A stretch of DNA of 64,000 nt, taken from Micromonospora sp. RP3T (GTDB lineage: Bacteria; Actinomycetota; Actinomycetes; Mycobacteriales; Micromonosporaceae). Location of the stretch: the NCBI RefSeq assembly GCF_003027925.1, contig NZ_PYPS01000009.1, positions 1 to 64,000 on the forward strand, written 5' to 3'. Below are positions 27,188 to 35,304 of this stretch, piece by piece (the stretch's first letter is position 1; each line of letters starts with the position of its first letter). A program made the translations under genes and the position numbers. The notes beneath the pieces were generated by a model. The model worked only from the letters and a program-made list of their open reading frames with translations. It made no database searches and had not been told where the DNA came from.

Positions 27188-27733
27188 GTGACGACGCTGC
27201 GACTGCGCCCGGAGGACCCGGCCGACGAAGCGCCGGTGGCCCGGGTGCTCGCCGCCGCGTTCGCCCGACCCGACGTGACCACCCCGCCCGAGGTCGGCCT
27301 GGTCGAGGAGTTGCGGCACAGCGCCGCGTGGATCCCGGAGCTGGCCATGGTCGCCGAGTACGGCGGCGAGGTGGTGGGCTTCGCGTTGCTCACCCGCGTG
27401 CGGGTACGCGCCGACGGCGGCGGCTGGCCGGCGCTGGCGCTCGGCCCGGTGGCGGTGGCCCCGCACCGGCAGCGCGTCGGGCACGGCACGGCGGTGGTGC
27501 AGGCGGCGCTCGACGCCGCCACCGAGCTGGGGGAACGGCTCGTGGTGGTGCTGGGTGACCCGGCGTACTACCGGCGCTTCGGGTTCGGCCCGGCGGACCG
27601 GTTGGGGTTGACCAGCCCGTGGTCCGGGCTGGGGGAGCCGTGGCAGGCGCTGGTGCTGCCGCCGTCCACCGGCGAGGAGCCGCCACCGCCGGCCGGTGAG
27701 GTGGTCTTCCCGGCACCCTGGTCGCGGGTCTGA
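27188..27733 (+). CDS. GNAT family N-acetyltransferase
   Basis: A 181-residue single-domain acetyltransferase. The acetyl-CoA-binding region is LGPVAVAPHRQRVGHGTAVVQAAL (motif A with Q-x-x-G-x-G/A), followed by VVVLGDPAYYRRFGFGPADRLGL, typical of the YhbS-like subgroup. The N-terminus TLRLRPEDPADEAPVARV is also typical. The substrate is unknown. The GTG start at 27188 has no ribosome site but does have a -10 box at leaderless distance. It converges with the AAA ATPase gene. Confidence 0.88.
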   Translation: MTTLRLRPEDPADEAPVARVLAAAFARPDVTTPPEVGLVEELRHSAAWIPELAMVAEYGGEVVGFALLTRVRVRADGGGWPALALGPVAVAPHRQRVGHGTAVVQAALDAATELGERLVVVLGDPAYYRRFGFGPADRLGLTSPWSGLGEPWQALVLPPSTGEEPPPPAGEVVFPAPWSRV

Positions 27734-27748
27734 CCGCTCGTCGGCTGC

Positions 27749-28984
27749 TCAGGCCGGCTGGGTGCGCAGGTAGCGGCCGAAGTGCGGAACGGTGAACGCG
27801 ACAGTGCCCCGCTCGCCGGAGTAGATGAGCCCCTTCTTGATCAGCGCGTCCCGGGCCGGGGAGAGGCTGGCCGGCTTGCGACCGAGTGACCGGGCGATCT
27901 CCGCGGTGGGCACCGCCGCGTCCATGTCGTCCCGGGCGCCCTCCTCGCCGTCCACCAGCGCCAGCGTGGCCATGGCCCGCATGTACTCCCGTTCGGCCGG
28001 GGTGGCCCGCTCGAACCGGGAGCCGAAGAAGCCGACCGCCAGCTCCGCCTCCGCCTCGGGCGCGGCGACCCGCACGTCGGCGGCGGTGATCGGCGAGCGG
28101 GGCGCGTGGTCCCAGGTCGCCTTCCCGTACGCCTGGACGAAGTAGGGGTAGCCGCCGGACTTCTCGTAGAGCAGGTCGAGCGCCTTCTGCTCGTACTCGA
28201 CCTCCTCCCGCTCGGCCGGCGCGCAGAGCGCCTGGTCGGCGGCGATCCGGTCCAGCCGGTCGATCCGCTGGTAGCGGTAGAGCCGTTCGGAGTACGACTT
28301 GGCGGCGCTGAGCACGGCCGGCAGGTGCGGCAGCCCGGCGCCCACCACGATGAGCGGCGCGCCGAGCTGGGACAGCTCGTGGCAGGCGGCGCAGAGCGCG
28401 GAGACGTCCTCGGCGCCCACGTCCTGCATCTCGTCGATGAAGATCGCGATGCCGGTGCCCACGTCGGTGGCGACCGCTGCCGCGTCGCTGAGCAGCTCGA
28501 CCAGGTCGATCTCGATGTCGCCCGAGTCGGCCCGGCCGCTGCTGGCCGGCACGTCGATGCCCGGTTGCCACCTGTCGCGCAGCTTCGGCGCCGCGCCGGC
28601 CCGCCCGGCCGGCGCGGACCGCTGCGCGAACGCCTTGAGCACGCCGAGGAAGCCGTCGATCCGGTCCGGCGCGCGGTGTCGGGGGGCCAGCTCGCGGACC
28701 GCCATGTGCAGCGCGGCGGCGATCGGCCGACGCAGCGACTGGTCCGGCCGGGCCTCGATCTTGCCGGTGCCCCAGAGGTGGTTGATCGCCTCCGACCGGA
28801 GCGTGTTGAGCAGCACCGTCTTGCCGACCCCGCGCAGGCCGGTGAGCATCAGGCTGCGTTCCGGCCGACCCCGGGCGATGCGTTCCAGCACCACGTCGAA
28901 GACGTCCAGCTCCCGCCCCCGCCCGGCGAGTTCGGGCGGGCGCTGACCGGCGCCGGGAGCGTACGGATTGCGGACCGGATCCAC
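27749..28984 (-). CDS. AAA ATPase with C-terminal winged-helix-like region
   Basis: 411 residues from GTG 28984. Walker A is LTGLRGVGKTVLL (about 47-59), Walker B is GIAIFIDEMQDV, and a sensor-like IVVGAGLPHLPAVL follows. The C-terminal 80 residues (TAEIARSLGRKPASLSPAR, KKGLIYSGERGTVAFTVPHF) look like a winged-helix DNA-binding domain, giving an Orc1/Cdc6-like or AAA_16 architecture. The function is unknown. Its promoter region carries four CTAG/GTAG dyads (29004-29110), so autoregulation is plausible. No toxin or nuclease partner is adjacent. Confidence 0.8.
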   Translation of the reverse strand: MDPVRNPYAPGAGQRPPELAGRGRELDVFDVVLERIARGRPERSLMLTGLRGVGKTVLLNTLRSEAINHLWGTGKIEARPDQSLRRPIAAALHMAVRELAPRHRAPDRIDGFLGVLKAFAQRSAPAGRAGAAPKLRDRWQPGIDVPASSGRADSGDIEIDLVELLSDAAAVATDVGTGIAIFIDEMQDVGAEDVSALCAACHELSQLGAPLIVVGAGLPHLPAVLSAAKSYSERLYRYQRIDRLDRIAADQALCAPAEREEVEYEQKALDLLYEKSGGYPYFVQAYGKATWDHAPRSPITAADVRVAAPEAEAELAVGFFGSRFERATPAEREYMRAMATLALVDGEEGARDDMDAAVPTAEIARSLGRKPASLSPARDALIKKGLIYSGERGTVAFTVPHFGRYLRTQPA

Positions 28985-28990
28985 GCTCGC

Positions 28991-28996
28991 ACAGTA
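28991..28996 (-). promoter_or_regulatory. predicted -10 box of the AAA ATPase gene (leaderless)
   Basis: TACTGT on the minus strand, six bases before GTG 28984. The first CTAG dyad (29004-29023) covers the region where the -35 element would lie. Confidence 0.45.
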
Positions 28997-29003
28997 TCCG
29001 GTC

Positions 29004-29110
29004 GTCTAGTGACCAGGCTAGACGCGCGTAGAGGCGGCTACCGCGTGTCGGCGTCGAGTCGAATCTAGGTCTGTCTAGCGTCCACCTCAGACAGCCCTAG
29101 AGTCGGCTAG
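29004..29110. promoter_or_regulatory. array of CTAG dyads upstream of the AAA ATPase gene
   Basis: Six CTAG tetramers in 105 bases (starting at 29006, 29018, 29065, 29075, 29097 and 29107). They form dyads: GTCTAG-N8-CTAGAC (29004-29023), GTAG-N6-CTAC (29028-29041), CTAG-N6-CTAG (29065-29078) and CTAG-N6-CTAG (29097-29110). Half-sites are about one helical turn apart. The array fills the space between the two genes and overlaps the predicted promoter, so an operator is the likely role. Confidence 0.6.
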
Positions 29111-29114
29111 CGGC

Positions 29115-30032
29115 CTATCGACGCTTCAGGCAGAGCACGAAGTCGAGCGTGTCCAGCTCGCTGTCGAAGAAGTACCAGTCGGTGTAGCCGGCCACCTTGC
29201 CGCACTTGGCCTCGGCGTCCTTCTTTCCGCTGGTCGCGCCGTCGATCCGGCGCAGCACCTCGTACGTCTTCGGGGCGCAGTCGGCGATCACCAGCTTCGG
29301 CTGGGCACCCCCGCCCTGGTTGGCGACGCACTGACCCGCCTTCACGAACCGCGGGTCGGTCGAGGAGGCCGGGGCCGCCGTGGTGGGCGTCGCCTCCGCC
29401 GGATCGCTCGGCGCCGCCGAGGTCGGCGCCGGGGCCGGCGCGGTGGTCGCCGTCGTCCCGGCCGTCGGCTCGTCCCCGTCCCGGCCGAGCAGCCAGTACG
29501 CCCCGCCGCCGCCCAGCAGCAGCACCGCCAGCACGATCACCACCACCAGCAACGGGCCCCTGCCCCGCTTCGGTGGCGTCGGCTCGTCGTAGGGCTGTTG
29601 TCCCGCGCCGTACGCCGGTGGCCCGCCGCCGTACGGCTGCCCCGCGCCGTACGGCGGCTGCCCGCCGGCGTAGGGCTGCTGCCCGGGATAGGGCACCTGG
29701 CCGGGGTAGCCGGGGCCGGCCGGATAACCCGGTCGGGGCGCGGCACCCGGGCCGTACTGCTCCTGCGGTGGGCCGTACTGCTCGGCGGGCGGGCCGTACT
29801 GCTCGGGCGGAGGCCCGTACTGCTGGGCGGGTGGGCCGTACTGCTCGGGCGATGGCCCGTACTGCTGGGGCGGGCCGTACTGCTCCTGCGGCGGGCCGTA
29901 CTGCGCGGGCGGGCCGTACTGCGGGCCGCCGGGCGCCGGGTCGTGGTGCGGATCGGGGGCGTAGCCGTCGTCCGGGCGTCGTCCCCGCCACGGCTCGGGT
30001 GCGCCGCCGCCCGGTGGTCCGAAGTTCGACAT
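29115..30032 (-). CDS. LppU/SCO3897-family membrane protein with QYGPP repeats
   Basis: 305 residues. The N-terminal 150 are Pro/Gln/Tyr/Gly-rich with about ten QYGPP-type units. A single transmembrane helix (PLLVVVIVLAVLLLGGGGAY) follows, then a Thr/Ala/Pro linker and a C-terminal domain of about 90 residues with Cys in AGQCVANQGG, VIADCAPKTYEVL, EAKCGKV and FVLCLKRR. That Cys pattern and spacing match the LppU/SCO3897 family of unknown function, exposed outside the membrane. ATG 30032 is chosen because of the perfect AGGAGG site in front. Confidence 0.8.
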   Translation of the reverse strand: MSNFGPPGGGAPEPWRGRRPDDGYAPDPHHDPAPGGPQYGPPAQYGPPQEQYGPPQQYGPSPEQYGPPAQQYGPPPEQYGPPAEQYGPPQEQYGPGAAPRPGYPAGPGYPGQVPYPGQQPYAGGQPPYGAGQPYGGGPPAYGAGQQPYDEPTPPKRGRGPLLVVVIVLAVLLLGGGGAYWLLGRDGDEPTAGTTATTAPAPAPTSAAPSDPAEATPTTAAPASSTDPRFVKAGQCVANQGGGAQPKLVIADCAPKTYEVLRRIDGATSGKKDAEAKCGKVAGYTDWYFFDSELDTLDFVLCLKRR

Positions 30033-30116
30033 GAACGCCTCCTGTGTAGCCGGTGCTGAGAGGCCGGCCACCAACACGGGACGCCGACGCCGTGGTCACC
30101 GTAGCGTGGTCCCACG

Positions 30117-31160
30117 ATGAGCTCACGCCCCCCGAGTACGACGGACGTCGCCGGCTCCCCGCCGCCGCCGGTCCGCGCCGCCCTGGTCTGGACCGCATTG
30201 GCGCTGGTCTACCTGCTGTGGGGCTCGACCTACCTGGGCATCCGGATCGCCGTCGAATCCCTGCCGCCACTCACCTCCGCCGCGATGCGGTTCGCCGCCG
30301 CCGCCGTGGTGCTCGCGCTCGTGCTGCGGCTCCGGCGCGGGCCCGGGGCGCTGCGCGTGCCACCGCGTCGCCTCGGCTCGGCCGCGCTGGTCGGGGTGCT
30401 GCTGCTGGCCGGCGGCAACGGGCTGGTGGTGCTCGCCGAGTCCGGCCCACCCGCCGACGCGGTGCCCTCCGGGGTCGCCGCCCTGCTGATCGCCACCGTG
30501 CCGCTGCTGGTGGTGGTGCTGCGTACGGTCGGCGGGGACCGGCCCCGACCGTGGACGTTCGCCGGCGTCGCCGTGGGCTTCGTCGGGCTCGTCCTGCTCG
30601 TCCTGCCCCGCGACGGCGTGGACGGGGTGCCGCTGGCGGGCGCGCTGACCGTGGTTGCCGCCGCCGCGAGCTGGTCGATCGGTTCCTATCTGTCCGGGCG
30701 GATCCGGATGCCGGCCGACCCGTTCGTGGCGACCGTCTACGAGATGGTGGCCGGCGCGCTGGCGCTCCTGCTGATCGGGGCCGTACGCGGCGAGCTGGCC
30801 GACTTCGATCCCGCCGAGGTGACCGGGCGGTCCTGGGCGGCGCTGGCGTACCTGATGGTGGCCGGCTCGCTGGTCGCCTTCACCGCGTACGTCTGGTTGC
30901 TCGCCCACGCACCGATCTCGCTGGTCTCCACGTACGCGTACGTGAACCCGGCGGTCGCGGTGGCGCTCGGCGCGCTGCTCGCCGCCGAGCCGGTCACCAC
31001 GCAGGTGCTGCTCGGCGGCGCGGTGCTCGTGGCCGGCGTCGCCGTGGTGGTGAGCACCGAACGGCCGAACCGCACCCCGCCGGCTGCCGGCGGCGACGGG
31101 ACGGCCCGGACCCCGCCGGCTGCCGGCGACGGGGCGGCCCGGGGACGCGCCGGCCGGTAG
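30117..31160 (+). CDS. EamA/DMT-family transporter
   Basis: 347 residues with ten predicted transmembrane segments in two EamA repeats. The first begins ALVYLLWGSTYLGIRIAVESLPP and the second follows AAAASWSIGSYLSG. The late segment AYVNPAVAVALGALLAAEP is diagnostic. Likely a metabolite or drug exporter (RhaT/YdcZ-like group); the substrate is unknown. The tail has two near-identical copies of TPPAAG(G)DG. A TAGCGT box lies 9 bases before the ATG. Confidence 0.88.
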   Translation: MSSRPPSTTDVAGSPPPPVRAALVWTALALVYLLWGSTYLGIRIAVESLPPLTSAAMRFAAAAVVLALVLRLRRGPGALRVPPRRLGSAALVGVLLLAGGNGLVVLAESGPPADAVPSGVAALLIATVPLLVVVLRTVGGDRPRPWTFAGVAVGFVGLVLLVLPRDGVDGVPLAGALTVVAAAASWSIGSYLSGRIRMPADPFVATVYEMVAGALALLLIGAVRGELADFDPAEVTGRSWAALAYLMVAGSLVAFTAYVWLLAHAPISLVSTYAYVNPAVAVALGALLAAEPVTTQVLLGGAVLVAGVAVVVSTERPNRTPPAAGGDGTARTPPAAGDGAARGRAGR

Positions 31161-31171
31161 CGTCCCGGCCC

Positions 31172-31891
31172 GTGTCGGCGGTGACGATGGCGGGAGCGGT
31201 GACGGGAACGGCGGTGCTCGGCGCGTTGACCGGTCTGGCCGCGGTGCCGATCGGCCGCCGCGCCGTCGGTCGCGCCACGCCACGCCGGTTCACCGGGCTC
31301 GGGCGGGCGGAGGCGGGCCCCCCGAGGGCGCGGTGGGCGGTGGGGTGCGGCGGTCCGACCGTCGGGCCAGGGCGGTGGACCGTGGCCGTGGTCGGGGCGG
31401 TGGTGTACGGCGCCCTGGCCGTCGCGCGCGGGGACGAGCCCGCGTTGCCGGCGCTGCTGCTGGTCGCCGCCGTCGGGCTGGTGCTCGCGGTGACCGACCT
31501 GAGCGCGTTGCGGCTGCCCGACCCGCTGGTCGGCGCGGTGGCGCTCGGCGGTGGGCTCGGCCTGCCGGCGACCGCCCTGGTGGCCGGCGAGCCGGGGCGC
31601 GTGACGACCGCCCTGGTCGGGGTCGGTCTCTCCCTGGGCGGCTATCTGCTGCTCGCCCTGCTGCCCGGCGCCCGGCTCGGCTTCGGCGACGTGAAGCTGG
31701 CCGCCGCGCTCGGGTTCCCTCTGGGCTGGCTCGGCTGGCCGGTGCTCCGGCTCGGGCTGCTCCTGCCGCACCTGCTCGCCGGCGTGACCGTCCTCGTCCT
31801 GCTCGCCGCCGGCCGGATCCGCCGGGACACACCCCTGCCGTTCGGCCCGGCGATCCTGGCCGGTGCCTGGCTCGCCGCCGTGCTGACCTGA
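31172..31891 (+). CDS. A24-family prepilin peptidase
   Basis: About 239 residues from GTG 31172 (ATG 31187 is an alternative). A polytopic membrane aspartyl peptidase. The catalytic Asp residues are in [16 protein letters not shown] and in the GxGD motif RLGFGDVKLAAALGFPLGW. It lacks the N-terminal cysteine methyltransferase domain, as in many short actinobacterial enzymes that process Flp/Tad-type prepilins. No pilin or Tad genes are in the window. It follows the EamA gene by 11 bases and ends near repeat copy B. Confidence 0.85.
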   Translation: MSAVTMAGAVTGTAVLGALTGLAAVPIGRRAVGRATPRRFTGLGRAEAGPPRARWAVGCGGPTVGPGRWTVAVVGAVVYGALAVARGDEPALPALLLVAAVGLVLAVTDLSALRLPDPLVGAVALGGGLGLPATALVAGEPGRVTTALVGVGLSLGGYLLLALLPGARLGFGDVKLAAALGFPLGWLGWPVLRLGLLLPHLLAGVTVLVLLAAGRIRRDTPLPFGPAILAGAWLAAVLT

Positions 31892-31950
31892 GGCCGCCCA
31901 CCCACCTGTCCGCTTGCCTGCCCGCTTGCCTGCCCACCCGCTGGCGTTAG

Positions 31951-32028
31951 GCGGGTCCCCCTGTTAACAGGTGCGTGTGAAAAGGGGCCCCATCTCTACC
32001 GGAAGCGTTAACAAGGGGCCCCTCCTTT
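31951..32028. repeat. dispersed palindromic repeat, copy B
   Basis: A 78-bp copy with both arms: left arm GGTCCCCCTGTTAACAGG, a central imperfect GGGGCCCC palindrome, linker TACCGGAAGC, right arm GTTAACAAGGGGCCCCTCC. The right end touches the stop codon of the EndoQ-UvrD gene (32028-32030). It sits between two converging genes. Confidence 0.85.
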
Positions 32029-35000
32029 CACATCAGGCGGAGTTGGTGGTCCTTGGGGCGGCGGGGCTCGGCGGCGCCCAGGCGGTCGAACAGGGCCGGG
32101 TCGATCGCGTCGAGGAACGGGGTCGGGCGGGCGTCCCGTTCCGACCCGTGCCGGGTACGCCGGGCGGCGTGACTCACGTAGAGCCGGTCCTGCGCCCGGG
32201 TCAGGCCGACGAAGAAGAGCCGGCGTTCCTCGGCGACCGCGTCGTCGTCCGGCTCGGTGCCCGGCCAACGCAACGGCAGTAGCCGGTCCTCGGCGCCGAC
32301 CAGGAACACCACCGGGAACTCCAGGCCCTTGGCCGCGTGCAGCGTGAGCAGCGTGACCGCCTCGGCGCGCGGGTCGAGCGCGTCCACCTCCGCGCCGGTG
32401 GCGAGCTGGCTGAGGAAGAGCCCGAGGTCCTCGCCGCAGCGGCGGGCCAGTGGCGTGAGCAGGTCCACGGCGCTGCGGACGTCGTCGGGGCGTACCGCGC
32501 CGGAACCGTCGAGCGTGGGCACGGCGAATCGCTCGGCCACCAGCCGGCCGGCCTCGCGTACCCGGGCGGTCAGGGAGCCGTCCAGGCCGGCGTGCCGCAG
32601 CTCGCGGGCGATCGCCGCCACGCCCGGACGGTCCCGCAGCCGGTTGTGTGAGCGCTTCTGCACCGGGATGTTCGCCCGGGTCAACGCGTCCACGATCGGT
32701 GCCGCCTGCGAGTCGGTGCGGTACAGCACGGCGATGTCGGAGAAGGAGAGCGTGGTCGTCCGCCCGTCGATCCGCCCCGAGTCGAGCGACCGGTGGGACA
32801 GGCCGCCGACCAGCTCGTCGACGGTGCGGGCCACGAAGTCGGCCTCGTCGGCCACCGAGGTCGCGGCGTACCGGCCGACCAGCGGCGCCTCCGGGTCGAG
32901 CCGGGCCGGGTCGAGCCGACGGCCCCGGACCAGCGACGACGGCGCGATGGCCTGCACGGCGGCGGCCAGGATCGGGGCGGAGGACCGGTAGTTGCGGTTC
33001 AGCCGCACCAGCCGGGCGTCGGTGAAGTCCTGCGAGAAGCGCAGGAAGTAGCCGACGTCGGCACCCCGGAACGAGTAGATCGCCTGGTCCGGGTCGCCGA
33101 TCGCGCACAGGTTGCCGTCCGGCGGGCTGAGCAGCCGCAACAGCTCGTACTGCACCGCGTCGACGTCCTGGTACTCGTCGACGAAGATCCACTTCCACCG
33201 TTCGCGGTACTCCCGGACCAGCTTCCGGTCCCCCTTCAGCACCGCCACCGGCAACGTGAGCAGCTCGTCCAGGTCGACCAGGTCCCGCTTGCGCAGCAGC
33301 GCGACGTACCGCTCGTCGTCCTCGCCGGCCTCCGCCCGGGCCGCCGTCCGGTCCGCGTCGTCGGCGATCCGGAAATCCGCCGGCAGGCCGGCCGCCGCCG
33401 CATTCTCCCGCAGGACGGTCAGCCCGAGCGCGTGGAACGTGCCCACCGTGACGTCCTCGGCGACCGGCCCGAGCAGCGCGTCGAGGCGGTGCCGCAGCTC
33501 CTCGGCCGCCCGGCGGGTGAACGTGATCGCCAGGCACTGGTCCGGGAAGACGTTCAGCTCCGCGCAGAGGTAGGCGATCCGGTGGGTCAGCGTGCGCGTC
33601 TTGCCGGTGCCCGGACCGGCCACGATCAGCAGCGGGCCACCCGGCGCGGAGGCGGCCACCCGCTGCATCGCGTCCAGCCGGTCCAGCAGGCCGGTGCCGA
33701 CCTCCTCCATGCCGGCGAGCATCGGCTCGAACGGCTCGTGCGGGGAGGGCGGCGGCGCCAGCGGAGGCGCGGGCGGTTTGCGCTTCGGCTCCGGCCGGGC
33801 CGCCGCCGGGCGCTTGGCCTTCGGCTTCGGCGCCGGCTCCGTGGGCCGCCGCTGCGCGGGCACGGGTACGTCGAAGAGTGTCTCCTGCCCGGCTCCGCCG
33901 CCCGGAGCGCCCAGTTCCGCCGGGTCGAAGAGCGTGATCACGCCGTACTCGCCGTCGTAGCCCGGCACCCTGCGCACCTCGCCGCGACGCAGCCGGTCGA
34001 TGCCCTCCGCGAGCAGTTCGCCGCCGACCCGGCCGATCTCCTCCACCGGGGTACGGGTGAGGATCTCCAACTCCGGGCCGAGCGCCGCGACCAGCTCGTT
34101 GAGCTTGCCCTCGACCTTCTTCGACCGGGCACCCACCTTGTTGATCTCGCCCAGGATCTCGGCCAACGGCACCAGGTGGGCCACCTCGCGGGCGTGCGCC
34201 GGCCGGTGCCCCGCCGGCCGGTCGGCCAACGCCTCGACGCGGCTGAGCACACCCACGGTCAGCGGCTTGCCGCACTCCGGGCAGCGTCCGCCCGCCTCGC
34301 GGGTCCGCTCCGGCGACCAGTTCACGCCGCAGAGTCGGTGCCCGTCGGCGTGGTACTTGCCCTCCTCCGGGAAGAACTCGACGGTGCCGGCCAGCCCGTC
34401 CCCGGTGCGCAGCGCCTCCCGGATCGCGAAGTAGTCGCGGTCGGCGGTCAGGACGGTGGCCTCCCGGGCCAGCGCCGGCGGCGAGTGGGCGTCCGAGTTG
34501 GACACCAACTGGTAGCGGTCCAGGCTGCCGACCCGCCAGTTCATCTCCGGGTCGGACGACAGCCCGGTCTCCACCGCGAAGATGTGCTCGGCCAGGTCGG
34601 CGTAGCAGTCGGCGATCGCGTCGAAGCCGGACTTCGAGCCGAGCGCGGAGAACCAGGGCGTCCAGATGTGGGCCGGCACCAGGAAGCCGTCTCCGCTGGC
34701 CTCCAGCGTGATCTCCAGCAGGTCGCGGGAGTCCAGCCCGAGGATCGGCCGGCCGTCCGAGCCGAGGTTGCCGATCCGGCCGAGCGCGGTGTTGAACCGG
34801 CCCACCGCGTCCAGGTCCGGCAGGTAGATCAGGTGGTGCACCTTCCGGGTCCGGTCGTCCCGCTTGTAGATCGTGGAGATCTCCACGCTCAGCATGAACC
34901 GGACCGGGTCCGCCTCCGCCTCGCTGGCCAGCCGGGGCGGCAGCCGCCGGGCGATGTCCCGCTCCGCCTCCGGCGACAGCCGGTAGAGGCCGGGCTCGGC

Positions 35001-35210
35001 CGGGTGCAGCGTCTCGCGCAGGTGGTCGTACCAGGCGGGATGGGTGAAGTCGCCGGTGCCGAGCACCCCGATGCCCTTGCGCCGGGCCCACCAACCGAGG
35101 TTGGGCAGGGTCAGGTCACGGCTGCACGCGCGGGAGTACTTCGAGTGGATGTGCAGATCCGCGACGTAGGGCGGGAGGCCACCGGGGGGTGCGGCACTGA
35201 ACGGAGGCAC
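32028..35210 (-). CDS. endonuclease Q-like PHP nuclease fused to a UvrD-type helicase
   Basis: 1060 residues from GTG 35210. Residues 15-400 match the PHP-family endonuclease Q: ADLHIHSKYSRACSRDL (18 on), GTGDFTHPAWYDHL, EISTIYKR, LVSNSDAHSP, and a zinc motif with Cys294 and CPEC (310-313) followed by GKPLTVGVLSRV. EndoQ cuts 5' to deaminated bases. A Pro/Lys/Ala linker (about 470-510) leads to a superfamily 1 helicase: Walker A AGPGTGKTRT (Lys537), FVDEYQDVDAVQ (about 677), GDPDQAIYSFRGA, and TLHAAKGLEFPVVF. Both halves look intact. A combined deaminated-base repair machine is an inference from the fusion. GACAGGAT precedes the start. Confidence 0.88.
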   Translation of the reverse strand: MPPFSAAPPGGLPPYVADLHIHSKYSRACSRDLTLPNLGWWARRKGIGVLGTGDFTHPAWYDHLRETLHPAEPGLYRLSPEAERDIARRLPPRLASEAEADPVRFMLSVEISTIYKRDDRTRKVHHLIYLPDLDAVGRFNTALGRIGNLGSDGRPILGLDSRDLLEITLEASGDGFLVPAHIWTPWFSALGSKSGFDAIADCYADLAEHIFAVETGLSSDPEMNWRVGSLDRYQLVSNSDAHSPPALAREATVLTADRDYFAIREALRTGDGLAGTVEFFPEEGKYHADGHRLCGVNWSPERTREAGGRCPECGKPLTVGVLSRVEALADRPAGHRPAHAREVAHLVPLAEILGEINKVGARSKKVEGKLNELVAALGPELEILTRTPVEEIGRVGGELLAEGIDRLRRGEVRRVPGYDGEYGVITLFDPAELGAPGGGAGQETLFDVPVPAQRRPTEPAPKPKAKRPAAARPEPKRKPPAPPLAPPPSPHEPFEPMLAGMEEVGTGLLDRLDAMQRVAASAPGGPLLIVAGPGTGKTRTLTHRIAYLCAELNVFPDQCLAITFTRRAAEELRHRLDALLGPVAEDVTVGTFHALGLTVLRENAAAAGLPADFRIADDADRTAARAEAGEDDERYVALLRKRDLVDLDELLTLPVAVLKGDRKLVREYRERWKWIFVDEYQDVDAVQYELLRLLSPPDGNLCAIGDPDQAIYSFRGADVGYFLRFSQDFTDARLVRLNRNYRSSAPILAAAVQAIAPSSLVRGRRLDPARLDPEAPLVGRYAATSVADEADFVARTVDELVGGLSHRSLDSGRIDGRTTTLSFSDIAVLYRTDSQAAPIVDALTRANIPVQKRSHNRLRDRPGVAAIARELRHAGLDGSLTARVREAGRLVAERFAVPTLDGSGAVRPDDVRSAVDLLTPLARRCGEDLGLFLSQLATGAEVDALDPRAEAVTLLTLHAAKGLEFPVVFLVGAEDRLLPLRWPGTEPDDDAVAEERRLFFVGLTRAQDRLYVSHAARRTRHGSERDARPTPFLDAIDPALFDRLGAAEPRRPKDHQLRLM

Positions 35211-35304
35211 GCCGCATCCTGTCACGTCCGCTTGCCTACCCGCCCGCCGCCACGCGTACGCGTGACCTGAGCAATGCGGTGCTGGACGGCGGGCCCCCGA
35301 CCCG

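Noticed and set aside
32793..35270. Long open frame on the plus strand (825 codons) opposite EndoQ-UvrD
   Set aside because: Arg/Val/Gly/Gln-rich product with no family motifs; a typical antisense open frame in very high-GC DNA. The minus strand encodes clear enzyme motifs.
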